DNA from: Zychaea mexicana
Lineage: Eukaryota > Mucoromycota > Mucoromycetes > Mucorales > Lichtheimiaceae
Direction: 5' to 3'
Assembly: GCF_025766255.1 (NCBI RefSeq)
Contig: NW_026516676.1
Location: 248,001-312,000 of the forward strand
DNA length: 64,000 nt
Part shown: in pieces, positions 12,762 to 24,014 of the stretch
How positions within the stretch are numbered: the first letter of the stretch is position 1
How the letters are laid out: each line of letters starts with the position of its first letter
Translations under genes and position numbers: made by a program
The notes under the pieces: generated by a model
The model's input: only the letters and a program-made list of their open reading frames with translations
Told to the model about the DNA's origin: nothing
The model's database searches: none

Positions 12762-14461
12762 ATGGTTGCCGGCGATTGGTACGAATACCACGAGAATTCA
12801 GGTAATATATTGATACAACAATGGCAACGGCGGCGACAAAAGAACAACATGTGTTTTGGTGACAGCAACACTCAGCATTGATGCTGTGTAATGAAGTAAT
12901 AAATTATTGTAATAACGTCCGTGCCCACTATCTTTATTGCGTAACTTCTTTTGATTAAGTGGATGACGAAGGAAGAACCAGCGATGACAGCCCATACCAA
13001 GTGCACCACCAGGAGGATGATATCAAGGAGTACGAACTACCGCCTTCTGCCACTGCCACCACACCCACAGCCAACACGGATGGCACAAATGCCACTACGG
13101 GCACCGCTATCAATGGTGCTGCAGCAAGTCCCACTAGTATAAATGGATTTCACGATGCTAACAGCGACGGTTACGATGGCCACATTGATGTGTTTTCTTC
13201 GTCCGAAAGCAAAACAGCAGACCGACAATGTAGCAGCAGCAGTTTTTTTGCTCGGCTGACATCTATCCCTCTGGTACAGGATGGCATTTCCAGTGCCAAC
13301 AAAGTAGTTCAACAACATGCGCTTGGAAGATTCGCTGGTCGGACGCTTTCGACGCTTGTAGCAAAGACTCAAACATATATTCCGACAGACGAACAAAGCC
13401 GACTGTATGGTCATCTCGAACGCGCGAATGCCCTAGGCAACATGTCGCTGGATCTTGTGGAGTCTCAGTTCCCCTTAATGATGCATGCGACCAGTAATGA
13501 TCTCAGACATGCGCCGAATCTCATGGCGGGTGAGATTAGGGGTCGTATCGGTACAGCTATTAATCGATTCCGCGCGCCTGCGGATGCCGCGACAAATGAT
13601 GTGAGTCGGCGTATGGCACAGGTCATGGATAACGTTGAGGCTGTGCTAGACCAATACTTTCCGACCGATGAAGAAGGCGAAAAGCTACAACAGCGCCAGC
13701 AGCAACAGCAGCAAATGCAAGAGGACGAATTGATCGATCCACAGGACGGACAGCGTTTGGATGACGGTGAAGGCGGTACGGAACAAGATATTCATTCGTA
13801 TAACCAGCTGCTGCGCATGTACCGTATAGCCAACTCGCTCTCTATCCGAATTGCACGAAGAATTGCCATCCAGCTCGACAAAAGCAAGTCGGTATCGAAA
13901 GACAGTAATGGTACCGAGAATGTTGAGCTTTCTCAACAGCAGCAGCAAGAACAAGCCGCTGCCATAATGAAGCTTCGAGGATGGCTTCTAACGCAAACCC
14001 AGCAACTCGTCGAGCATCTCGATATCTACAAATCTCAGTTGCCCGAGCCGGTCCAAGCGCATGTCGTTCAGCCATTTATTCAAATCGCCCAGAAAGAATA
14101 CGAAATTCTGCGTCAAGAAATTGACCGCACGGATATTTCGCATATCCAGCGCGCACGCAATATGCTTGTTTTGTCTCAAGACATGGTGATTATGCCATTA
14201 TTACAGCAATCGGTCGAAAGCATGCGCAGCCATGTGGTGTCGTATCGGACGATGGCCCAGCAAAATCGAGCTCAGGTGATGAACGAGCTCTCTGTCAAGG
14301 TTCCTTTCCTCGCCAGTATTGCCCCCATGTCGGCATTTGCTAGCCATCATTTCAGTAGCAAGAAACCTACGGAAACAGAAGGCAAGAAGAAGTTGAACGG
14401 AGTTCATCCCCCGGACGAAGACATGATGAAAACCCCTGCCGCTGCTGCCGAAGCGTGTTAA
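12762..14461 (+). CDS. Perilipin-family lipid-droplet protein
   Basis: The model is join(12762..12801, 12960..14461), 513 residues. Exon 1 encodes MVAGDWYEYHENS and is followed by a GTAATA donor. The acceptor TTAAG restores phase through a split Val codon. Residues about 95-160 carry the perilipin-type block: IPLVQDGISSANKVVQQHA, then a helix leading to a stretch resembling the PAT domain (LGNMSLDLVESQFPLMM), followed by amphipathic helices (LVEHLDIYKSQLPEPVQA). The N-terminal 80 residues are acidic and Ser/Thr/Asn-rich, and a Gln-rich stretch lies near 13690-13720. Family members coat lipid droplets and control lipolysis, which fits an oleaginous fungus. The call rests on pattern similarity to fungal Mpl1-type proteins. 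Confidence 0.7.
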
Positions 14462-15144
14462 TAGAATCTCGTTCTGACCTTGCCGTTTACTACGTTATAG
14501 TGGTATAAGGCCTTCCCATCTCTCTTTCCGGTCAAAGACATATAACAGTCCCGTCATAAAAACAAAACCAACTTTCATCAAATCCATAGTAATACCTTCT
14601 CCCTCTTTTTGTAGTGTAGTTTTACCTTAGTATCCGTTCCTCTCTAGCCCAAATGAATAAAAATGCTTGACGTGCTTACATGGAAGTAAAAAGACTGACT
14701 ATCGTTTTACACCAATTTCCTCAATGATATGCCATTCGCAAAAAAGAGATGTAAATATAGTTGTTAACATTGTTTATTGCACAAGACTTATACTGAATAG
14801 CAACTTACAGTTCTTAAATTAGTTATTAAACCGGTTTCTTTCCTTCAGAAAAACTGGTTAGAAAATGTCATACTGTAGGACACTACTGTATACTACAGCT
14901 CACAAAGAAAGCTATCCAAAGGACTTGATTTTCAGGTTACTTTCATACAAGGTACTGTCAGCTGCTCTCCCGCATACAGGTCATATGACGAATTAATCCA
15001 GCAAGTTGAATATATGAGTAAAGAAGGAGCTGTAAGTTCCGTCGTGTTGTTTGTTATCATTGAATTACACTATGTAAACTAGTAGCAGTACATAACAAAG
15101 GGGGAATATAGAGAACGACGGTAGCTAGCTAAAAAGAAAATATT
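14462..15144. other. Intergenic between convergent genes
   Basis: The segment lies between the stop of the perilipin-like gene (plus) and the stop of the secreted-peptide gene (minus), so both 3' UTRs fall here. AATAAA-like motifs occur near 14655. I see no other gene. Confidence 0.45.
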
Positions 15145-15510
15145 CTAGTGGTCCACGTCATCGACTTCCTGGATGCAGTACTTCTTGTTGTTCGAGAGGA
15201 CACCGGCTTGCAAAACAGCAGGAAGCTAAATTAATTGCAAACGATTAAAAAAGCAGAACCAGTCAATTAGTATATGACTACCATTTATCACCAGCTGAAC
15301 AAATGTAAATCGGCAAAAGATATGGTTTTAGATACATACAACGCCAGTGATATCGCCTTGACCTTCACAGCCTTTGATCTGGACGGTGTCATCACCACCA
15401 CCCCAACGGCGAGCGGCAAGGTCATTGTCACGACCGTTCTCATAGGGGCTAGCGACGGCGGAAACGGCAAAGACGGCGGAAACGGCAGCAGCGATGGTAA
15501 AGAACTTCAT
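15145..15510 (-). CDS. Small secreted protein with a dibasic processing site
   Basis: The model is complement(15145..15225, 15340..15510), 83 residues. The intron has a GTATGT donor and a TTAG acceptor in phase 0. Residues 1-21 form a clear signal peptide (MKFFTIAAAVSAVFAVSAVAS). A dibasic Arg-Arg follows LAA near residue 34, a likely Kex2 site, leaving a mature peptide of about 50 residues that begins WGGGDDTVQ and contains two cysteines (GCEGQ and KKYCIQE) that could pair. It ends in an acidic tail. The signal peptide, low molecular weight and paired Cys fit a secreted peptide or effector-like protein. No family is recognised. Confidence 0.7.
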
Positions 15511-17299
15511 TTTGGCTTTTGGATGGATAAAGGTAGTAAAGATTACTTGAGATGAGGAGGTATGAGTTGATAATGTCGAAAAAAGATCTGTTCAAAAAAC
15601 CCTTTTTATATCTTTTTGACAGGCCCTTGATGCATTTTTTCGTAAAGTGGAGTAGTGTACATAACAACGTCGATTTCAGTGGTAGTACTATTATCAATGA
15701 CCGCCGTTACTACATGCAAAACAATATTTCATTAGGAATTATCAGCGGTCTATCAAAAAATGATGCTTTAATTAATGTTATGCGATTTACCACAGTGTAT
15801 GGATAAACAATGCACGATCTGTTGTACTTTGCTTTTCCTTTCCCCCTCTCTGTGATGATAAGAGAGTTACATGCGTGGTCACTCTCTTTGTTTAGTTCGA
15901 GTGAATATAGCGATAACAAAAGGCTCCATGGCTTTTTCGAATTGCTCTGCTGTCTTGAAATCAGGAGGAAGATCTCAATACTTGCCTTTTCGGAGTGTTG
16001 ACGGATTGGTTTGATGACTGGACATCAAATCATCATCGTTAGGCCCCTGAGCAAAACTACATATGACGACTTGCATACTATATATGCACCTTGCTATCTG
16101 CTATTTCCTCAAGCATCCAATCAGTGCTGCTATTTACTTTGAAGTTGTGATTGGCTCTTAGCTGAGCTTCCACTAAAGATGCTCTGTTGACTATCACTGC
16201 TTCTGCTGTTACGTAAGCCACTGCTTCAGAGCTTTGTTACCTTCCAAGTGGCTCGACCGCACTCATCAACATATGCGGCGATCAAATGTATATCATATTC
16301 TGTAAATATTGACATTACTGAACTCGGAATATTATCCATCTTGATCTTCAGAGATACAAACACAACAAAATGTGCAATATCACAGAGGGGCTCCTTTTAG
16401 CGGACAGTGCCTTTATTATATCATTGTGTTGATTCGTGTAGGTTTTCTTTAGCACAATATATATCTAGCTTTTACAAAAGATGGTTTTCTCTATTAGACT
16501 TTTGAAGAATACGTATCGGATGAATCAGAGTACCGCGTCAAAGAATACATTGTGCTAGAAAATGACATTTTTAGGGGGTTCAAATTTCAGAGGGAAAGGA
16601 GGGAAAGATCGTCACTTGCATACTGCATATCTTCGCTACGTATACGCAACATGTCAGATCGCGTTATATATCTGCTGTACGTAAACTTGTCTTTCCGTAT
16701 ATTTGAGCCCTCAATGAGCACTTTTTGAACATGCAATCGAAACCCACGAGAACGGCGAACGCTTTCGTTTTATTTTGCCTTTTTTGAAGCGACCCATTTT
16801 TCATCTCCGCCGTCGTGCAGCATAATATATCTATGACCTACTGAGAGTACAAAACCATCGAATAGAGATGTCTTTAGCACTATTTATAAATGGTGCTATC
16901 ATAAGAAGTAGCTGTCGATTTTTTAAAATACAAATCAATAAAGAAAGCCAGGCGCAGACGAAAGATGTATAGTAGTTCTCAACTAGTATCCTTTTCAAAT
17001 CAATGTTGTGATTGACGAATTTAATTACATATGAATCAATGTTGCTTGATGGTGAAATTAAAAGAAGAGCTGATACAGTGAGAGAAAATAACTATAGTAT
17101 CACTATGGACAACTGTACATTGTTTAAAGAAGTGCTATTACAACTGACAATAGAAGAAGTCGGTTTCACTGCGTGTTTGTCGCTTTTTCGTATCCTTCGC
17201 ATATGTCTACAACAATGGCCGAAGATTTGACTTTAGAGACACTTATACAAACATCCTACACATCACCCGACGACGCATCTAATACTATGCAGCTATACG
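15511..17299. other. Gene-poor region
   Basis: No coherent reading frame, RNA gene or repeat family is seen. All open frames are short, lack plausible splice partners and have no recognisable motif. It leads into the MULE relic, so some of it may be decayed transposon sequence beyond recognition. Confidence 0.4.
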
Positions 17300-18478
17300 C
17301 ACATCAACACGGGTAGCACGATAATATACCTAGCTGCTACTTCGTATGCCACCATAGTGGTATTGTTAGAGCAGTAGCACCTATTAAAGAGGGTAAGTAT
17401 ATTCAAGAAACGAAAAGCAATGACGAACCGATTTACTAATGCGCAAATTAAGTGGTTGCTAGCGACCAATATAATTAATTCAGGAAATATACATGCATCA
17501 ATGGTATCATCAAGAGGTACTTTTAAAGGCGAACGACAAAACTTGGCGGTCTGGTAGTTTTTTGTTTCGGAAAAGAAAAGAGGTAGACTTTTCTTTCGAA
17601 AAGTACGCACCATGTTGGCTTATTTCTAGGTCACATCCATCCTATGAGCTCTGATAGAATAATTTATCACACAAACCGCCAGATGAATGGTCAAGAAAGG
17701 GCCGAGTCGTTAATGCAGATAGCAACATGCGTAGCACCGCGAGACAAGCACTAGAGCTATTACACAGCTCCGGAAGCATACAAGGAGCAAACAAGTAGTA
17801 CTTATTCAAAGACATATACAACCTTCAACAGCATTACCAAGCATATAAAGATGGAAATATGTAAGAAATGAGGTCGATCGCCCAGTTTTTTTGTGGGTAC
17901 TGTGTATATACCGTCCGTTATTTAAGAAGTAGATGCTTTATCAACGAGGGTCAAAAAGCTGATACTGGTGCCCAACAACGATCTATTGAACGAGCCTACG
18001 GTTTCCCCAGAAGTCATGCCGATCAATACAGTATACAAATCCAAACTAAATAAACGGCTGTCGTAAACGTTGTCGGAATCGATACACTGTGCGCTGAAAG
18101 TCGTCCTATCTTGTCGTATAGGCAATCGTTACAAACGAAATGACACTGTCATACAATTGGGTTCTCGAAAATATGCGTGCCGCTGTTTGGTGTTCGAAAC
18201 CCGGGATCAATTCAAAGCTATTTGTTATAGACGATGACCATGGTCTGACGAATGCGTTAGCTGTTGACTATCTTGATGTGCCCCACATCTCGTGCGTTTG
18301 GTATATCAAAAAGGATTTAGAAAGCAAGACCGTTAAGGTTCTCAAGAAAGACCCGAAGGTACACGAGGGAGTTAAGGAGGATGTCATCAAGATGATTTGG
18401 AAAAAGGACACAGAGAGCTTTAATGAGGCGGTAGCGTCCTGGATTAGACGCCTGTCTATATCAACAAAGAAAAAATAA
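17300..18478 (+). pseudogene. Decayed MULE-type transposase
   Basis: This is a broken plus-strand coding relic read in shifting frames. The segment 17640-17860 resembles the region before the catalytic core (NGQERAESLMQIATCVAPR, then FKDIYNLQQHYQAYKDG). At 18060-18125 VVNVVGID appears in one frame. After a frame change, 18140-18475 is open and carries the core: FVIDDDHGLTNALAVDY, then VPHISCVWYIKKDLES, the Asp plus CxWxxK pattern of Mutator-like (FAR1-type) transposases. Several stops and frameshifts make it inactive. Terminal inverted repeats were not found by eye. Confidence 0.65.
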
Positions 18479-18699
18479 AAGTCGGTCTATGGCTGGAACA
18501 ACTAGTTCATCTCTGGGCATGATCTACACTGAACATGCTGAAGGTATACATGTGACGTTCAACTTGATTTTTGGGAGAGGCTGGAATATTACTACTTTTT
18601 TTCCAAGCAATACACAGTATCTCAAAAACGCTCCAAGTAATCTCGACACTTGGTGTTGTGTCGAATAGTGTAATTGTTTCTAGATAGATTTGTACGCTT

Positions 18700-19120
18700 T
18701 CCGTAAAGGATCAATCAGCCGCTACACAGTATATCACAGAGTCACTTACTAGTTGGATGGTAAAAGATGCGAAGGGATTAGAGTACAAGAAGCTGGTCGA
18801 GCCAATGATATTTAAGGTATCATCGATTACAATTTACAAGACCGATCAGACATGTCCGTTGTAATTCTGGTTTGACGGTGGAGTCGACATACAAGTTGCC
18901 GCAAATACGTTCTCGCGACCTATTGCGTGTTACTCATCAGGGCAAGCAATTACGCCTGCCCCATGCGAGCCAAACTTGTATCTTCCTCACGCAGTCCCTG
19001 CTAATAAGCAATATGTATTAGCCAGCCATTATGCCTTTCGTACGAGGAAACCGTTGGGAGGAGATTTCGATAAAAATATCGATCAAAATGGAATGGCTAC
19101 CTGTCCCAATGAATCGTAGA
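18700..19120 (+). pseudogene. OTU-like cysteine protease fragment, degenerate
   Basis: About 240 bases downstream of the MULE core a second coding-like stretch appears. From about 18885 it reads VDIQVAANTFSRPIACYSS and ends LASHYAF, matching the C-terminal part of OTU domains (an EIQ-type helix, RPI-x-VYS strand, then a His in NHY-type context). A stop precedes it (near 18860), and the catalytic Cys region is not recognisable. OTU domains accompany MULE-like genes in several eukaryotes, so this is probably part of the same decayed element. The call is motif-based. Confidence 0.45.
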
Positions 19121-21301
19121 CAACAATGGAATATATATAAGAGTCATTAGAAATCTCTGCATATATAGAGGCTTGCTAGCGGCCATGGCAGTTACATTTT
19201 AGTACTACTCCCAATATAGTTGATCCTGTTCCAACTGACACCAAAGAAAATACGAAAGAACTGCATGCATTTGCTGCTTCTACTAGCGAGAAAAGCAGGA
19301 CACGTATAATCAAGGTAATGTCTCACAAGCAGTAAACTTAGGTCTAGTGATTGATATTCAATGCTAAAGCTCTCTCAATTGATCTGATTAAAGTATTATA
19401 GAGGATGCTTTACGAAGCCCTTTTTTGTGAAGAATCTCTTGGTTCACCAATGCCCCTTGCTGTTCAAAAGCATTACGACGAATATATTACAAAAGGACAG
19501 CAACACGATGGCCGCGATGAACCGTTTAGAACAGAGTTTAAAGCCGGCTTACACAATTTCCAAAACACCGTGTCCTATTCAAGAATCAAGCACTATTCTG
19601 TCAGTTTCACCGTGAAGAGTTGGTTATTTTGCCAGAACGGATACATAGCCAAGGGCTAGCCGACTGAACTTGACTTTGACTTACTATGAACACGTATAAC
19701 AAGCATTTTTTCCGACATACTTGGTATCATACAAGTATTTAAAACAAGTCATTTTGGATCTGTTAAAAGAAAATTCTTTATAGAGCACGGCTCTAAGCAG
19801 GCAGATTCTATCATGGATCGCTTCTCCAGATATCATATCAGGTAGCGTCGGTATGTATAGATATAAAGTATATCTCCAATTGAAATGTATTTTGCATTGA
19901 CAGTTATTGATGAAAAATTATGGTAACCAGACTGGCTACTATGTATGGAGCCGAAGGGGCGTTCACATATCGCCAGCTATCTCTTCATTTCCATCATATC
20001 GTGAGCATGAATATAAAAACACGCTCTGCGCCCCAAGTATGAGTCTACGCCATATTATTCAGCTAGATGTTATGCTTCACGGCATTTTATGAATGCTTAG
20101 ATAGAAAAAGTCGGCGCGAAGTGAAACAGCAGCGTTACTGTAGCGATTATATTTAGTCGGCTCGTGAACTTACACAGAAGCCTGGCTTCACTTGATGAAA
20201 ATGTCCAACTTTGGACTTTCATAATTTTTTTTTGGAGATAACTATTTTAACAATATAGCGGGTACAAACTATTTTTATATATAAACAGCATGCTCTACAC
20301 TTTCTCTTCTTGAAAGAAACGATTTTGATGTTGCTTACATTCCAAAAATAGTCGCTCACACTGTGATGGTTTATGAGTTGCGCCATAGTTAGAGCGTTTT
20401 GTTTTTATCAGTAATGAAAAGAGTACCCTGTATTATTGTTGCTATTTAAGTAAGGTATTTATAATACTATACAGCTCGCCACCGCTTTCTGCAATCCCTC
20501 GAAGCAATATATAATTGAGCTCATTAACGGCAATTTGGGGCTACTGTAAACTGCTTTCATGTGTTACAAACTCTCGAATCATGCGGAATTTCGGCTATGC
20601 AAAAAAGTAAAAGTTGCTTTCTTGTAGTATAAAGTATCGCTAGCCAAGTTAAAGGTACTTCAACTTGCAAGAAATTAAATTCACAGCACATATCTTGTTA
20701 TGTTAAAAAGCACCCAACGACGAACTGGAATGCGAAACTGAGTGTCACACCGCATTACTAGCATATAGGTAGTGATACAACACTTCACTGCTTTAAAGTC
20801 GCTACTAAGTAAGTTAATTTGGAGGCATTCTCTATAAAAAAACATCTCGAAAGGCAACCCTGACAGAAAAAAGACAAGGATACTAACAGTTATCATTTGA
20901 GTTTTCGATCAGCATCAGTATTGTAAGAATAGATCATGACGAGAGGTCGTTACCGCGACATAAATACCGATTATGCTTAAACATTAACAAGCTTTCTGAG
21001 CCCAGAAAGCGAAGCCGAGAAGCACTAATAAAATAAGCTTTGTTACGGGTTCTAATTCGTGAACAAAGTAAGATGGGGGATGAGTATCCAAAGAAAATAA
21101 AAACTAATGTTTGAACCACTGTATGTATCTCTCATGGGCTTTAACTTGGATGGATGTCTTGGCAAAAGTCAAATCCAGATCTTCATGACAAGCAACAATA
21201 TTGAACCGCCGCCATTGCTGCTGCTGTTACTGTATGTACTGCAATGAATATCTATCCACCGTCTATTTCCGCTGTACTTCTCCCGGAATAGTAATAGTGC
21301 C
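19121..21301. other. Gene-poor region, possible transposon debris
   Basis: An open frame at 19405-19659 (plus, 84 codons) has no recognised motif and may be the decayed C-terminal part of the MULE/OTU element. The rest to 21301 has only short frames. The last 80 bases form the upstream region of the carotenoid oxygenase gene. Confidence 0.35.
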
Positions 21302-24014
21302 ATGACCGACAACAACGACAACAGTGCTGACACAAAAAGCGACACCATAAATGTGGGCGATCAACACCCCTTAAATTCTGACGACGAGAAAAAACGCGAC
21401 GAAAAGCAGCAAGACAACAACAACAACGAGTCTCTCTCTTCTGTAGACATGACTGCTGCTGCAACACACAATATCGACCTGTCGTCGTCGGGTGAAGAAG
21501 AAGAAGGAGGAAAAGATGTAATCAGCAAGCCCATGCAAGACCTAATTGTGCAAGACCTCAATGTCAAAGACGAGTCGACCGAAGCTTGGAAAGGAGATCT
21601 AGAAACGTCAACCAATAACAAGAATCATCCCCTGGAGTCGGTTGCGGTCGACAATACCATAGTAGTAGACCCATGGGCTCAACAACAAGACCGTGACGAA
21701 CAACAGCAACAGCAGGAACAAGAGGAGGATATTTCCTTGTTAGATAATGAAGAAACTCATGAGGTCGCGCCTTCGCCTCCCCCTCGCCCGACTGCTGCAA
21801 CTATTGCTTTAACAACTGCTCCGGCAGCAGTCGCGCAGGTCGAAAATATGGATATGCATGAAGTTTTAGACGATGATACGTCCCATACCAAGGTAAAAGA
21901 AAAAGAAAAGGATTGATATTCGTGTGCTTTTTATTGACGTTGCCACACACGTACCCGAATAAAGGGCTTTCACAATACGGAAGATTCAAACGAAATCATC
22001 GACTTGCAAGTCATTGGCCAGCTTCCAGACTGGCTTGTCTGCGAGCACTTTACGGTTGGGCCCGGAACATACGACATTAAATATATGCGTAAAGTTGAAA
22101 TTGACGGCGAACTGCAGCACGTGTCCAGATATTTTACTTTCGGCCATTGGTTTGACAGGTACACAAAAGAGAGAGAGCTTTAATGTATATAAAGAAGGAA
22201 CCATTTTTTTAACTGGCTTTCATCTAGTCTACCTCTTGTCAACCGCTTCGACATTCACGGTCAACGGAACAGCATCAGCTACAGAAATCGGTTGACATGC
22301 CAACGCCTGATATCAAAGATCCGCGATAACCATGGCTACTCACCGCGTCATCCAGCTGGATTGTTCAAGACGAGCACAAATCAAACGGTCCTTACAAAAA
22401 TTATTGGTGGCAGTGGTGGTGGTAATAAGGGCAGCAAGGCGGACGCAGAACCATGCGGTGCACGCATTCTATCCAATATTCCTGGCCTTGAAGGTCGTCT
22501 CTTTTGCCAGAACTTTGCCAATCATGTAAACTATCCAAAGTGTGTGGGAGGAAAGAGTGGAATCAGTTAACAACATGATTGAATGGTTCTAATACCTGTA
22601 TTCACAAATCAATCATCAGGTTCAAGAGCTTGATCCATTCGACATGAAACCCACAAGACTTGTCACTTGGAACGAAATCAATCCGGCTTTTAAAGGATAC
22701 AGCTCGTGTGCCAATGGCCTTCACGATCTTCGTACAGGAGAATATATCAATTTCACAATGGATGTTGGATATCAGTCGACACGGTACAACTTCTTCTCGA
22801 TAAGTGACCGCAAGCCGAAAGGGTCTATTATTGGATCGATCAATGCTCCTACGTCTTTTGTCAACAGCTTCTCCATGACTCGAGGCTACATTGTTTTGGT
22901 AAGGGAAAAAGGGATGCTATAGGGTGGAAAGGTCGAGGCGGGATTTTCTTATATCAAAAACGTTGAGTAGGCGATTTTCCCTCTGCAAGCAAATGGAATG
23001 AAGTATGCATGGAGCGAGAGTATTCTCAACTCTTTCACATTCAATCGCTCCCAACCAACCTTGTTTTATGTGCTTTCGCGAGAGAACGGCAAACACGTTG
23101 CCACATTCCGTTCTGAGCCATGCTTTGCGTAAGTGCTTACATGACAATTGTTGTAGTTATAACGTATATCACAGAGGGAGGTCAAGAAAGAGTACTTGGT
23201 CTAATCGGGTGTCATTGGCTAGATTCCATCACGTCAATGCTTTTGAAGATGACAACGACAATATATACCTTGATATGATCTGTTATCCAGATGATACCAT
23301 TGCACATCAACTGACGACAGAAAATCTGCGAAATCCATCCAACATGCGTCCCTTGCGCCTTGCAGCCTCTGAAGTGCGTCGATACGTACTGAATACAGTG
23401 TCATATTACAGCACTGGCAGAAACCGACAATCAGCTTCCAACGGAAACTCGGGTCTTTTCGGTGCATTCAAGCGCTCGTCAAATGCAGGGAGCTCCCACA
23501 GCAGCTTACCGGAGGCAGGCTATGATAAACTGTTGCCACCATCGATGGAATTACCTCAAATCAATCCCAACTACAAGATGCAAAACTACAATTTTCTCTA
23601 TGGCCTTGGATTTTCGGCATCCAGTTCAATTGCAGACGGTAAAATCTGGGACAGTATTATAAAAATGGTAAGTGACAACTGCGTGATATAGAATGCAATG
23701 TAGGTATGTGCCACAGATAAAGTCTAACGTTTGCTTGCTAGAATGTCAATACACGATCAGTGACGGGTGCATGGTACGAAAAGGATTGTTATCCAAGCGA
23801 AGCAGTCTTTGTCCCGCGTCCATCGAATGGCCCAGAGGATGAAGTGGCAGAAGATGATGGTGTTTTGTTGAGTATTGTGATGAATTCTGCGCGTGCGACA
23901 TCCTTCCTTTTGGTTTTGGATGCAGCATCACTTGCTGTATTGGCCAAAGCGTACTTGGGTACTTTGGTGCCTCTCAGTTTCTCTCGCGGCTCTTACCGGT
24001 TGTACACTCATTGA
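21302..24014 (+). CDS. Carotenoid cleavage oxygenase family protein (RPE65/CCD-like)
   Basis: The model is join(21302..21892, 21965..22158, 22228..22525, 22620..22898, 22971..23128, 23223..23667, 23742..24014), 745 residues, all phases consistent. Residues 1-197 are an acidic, Gln/Asp-rich extension. The seven-bladed propeller region follows, with HWFDSLPLVNRFD, FHHVNAFED (about 508), EVRRYVLNTV, ELPQINPNY and YNFLYGLGF, DCYPSEAVFVPRP and DDGVLLSIVM. In Mucorales such enzymes cleave beta-carotene or its products on the way to trisporic acid. Of the usual four iron-binding His, FHH is present, but the VHSF-type position is VNSF (about 442) and the final SFHG-type position is SFSRG (about 735). 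The first site reads NGLHD (about 395). Activity is therefore uncertain; it may be a diverged or non-catalytic member. Confidence 0.85.
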
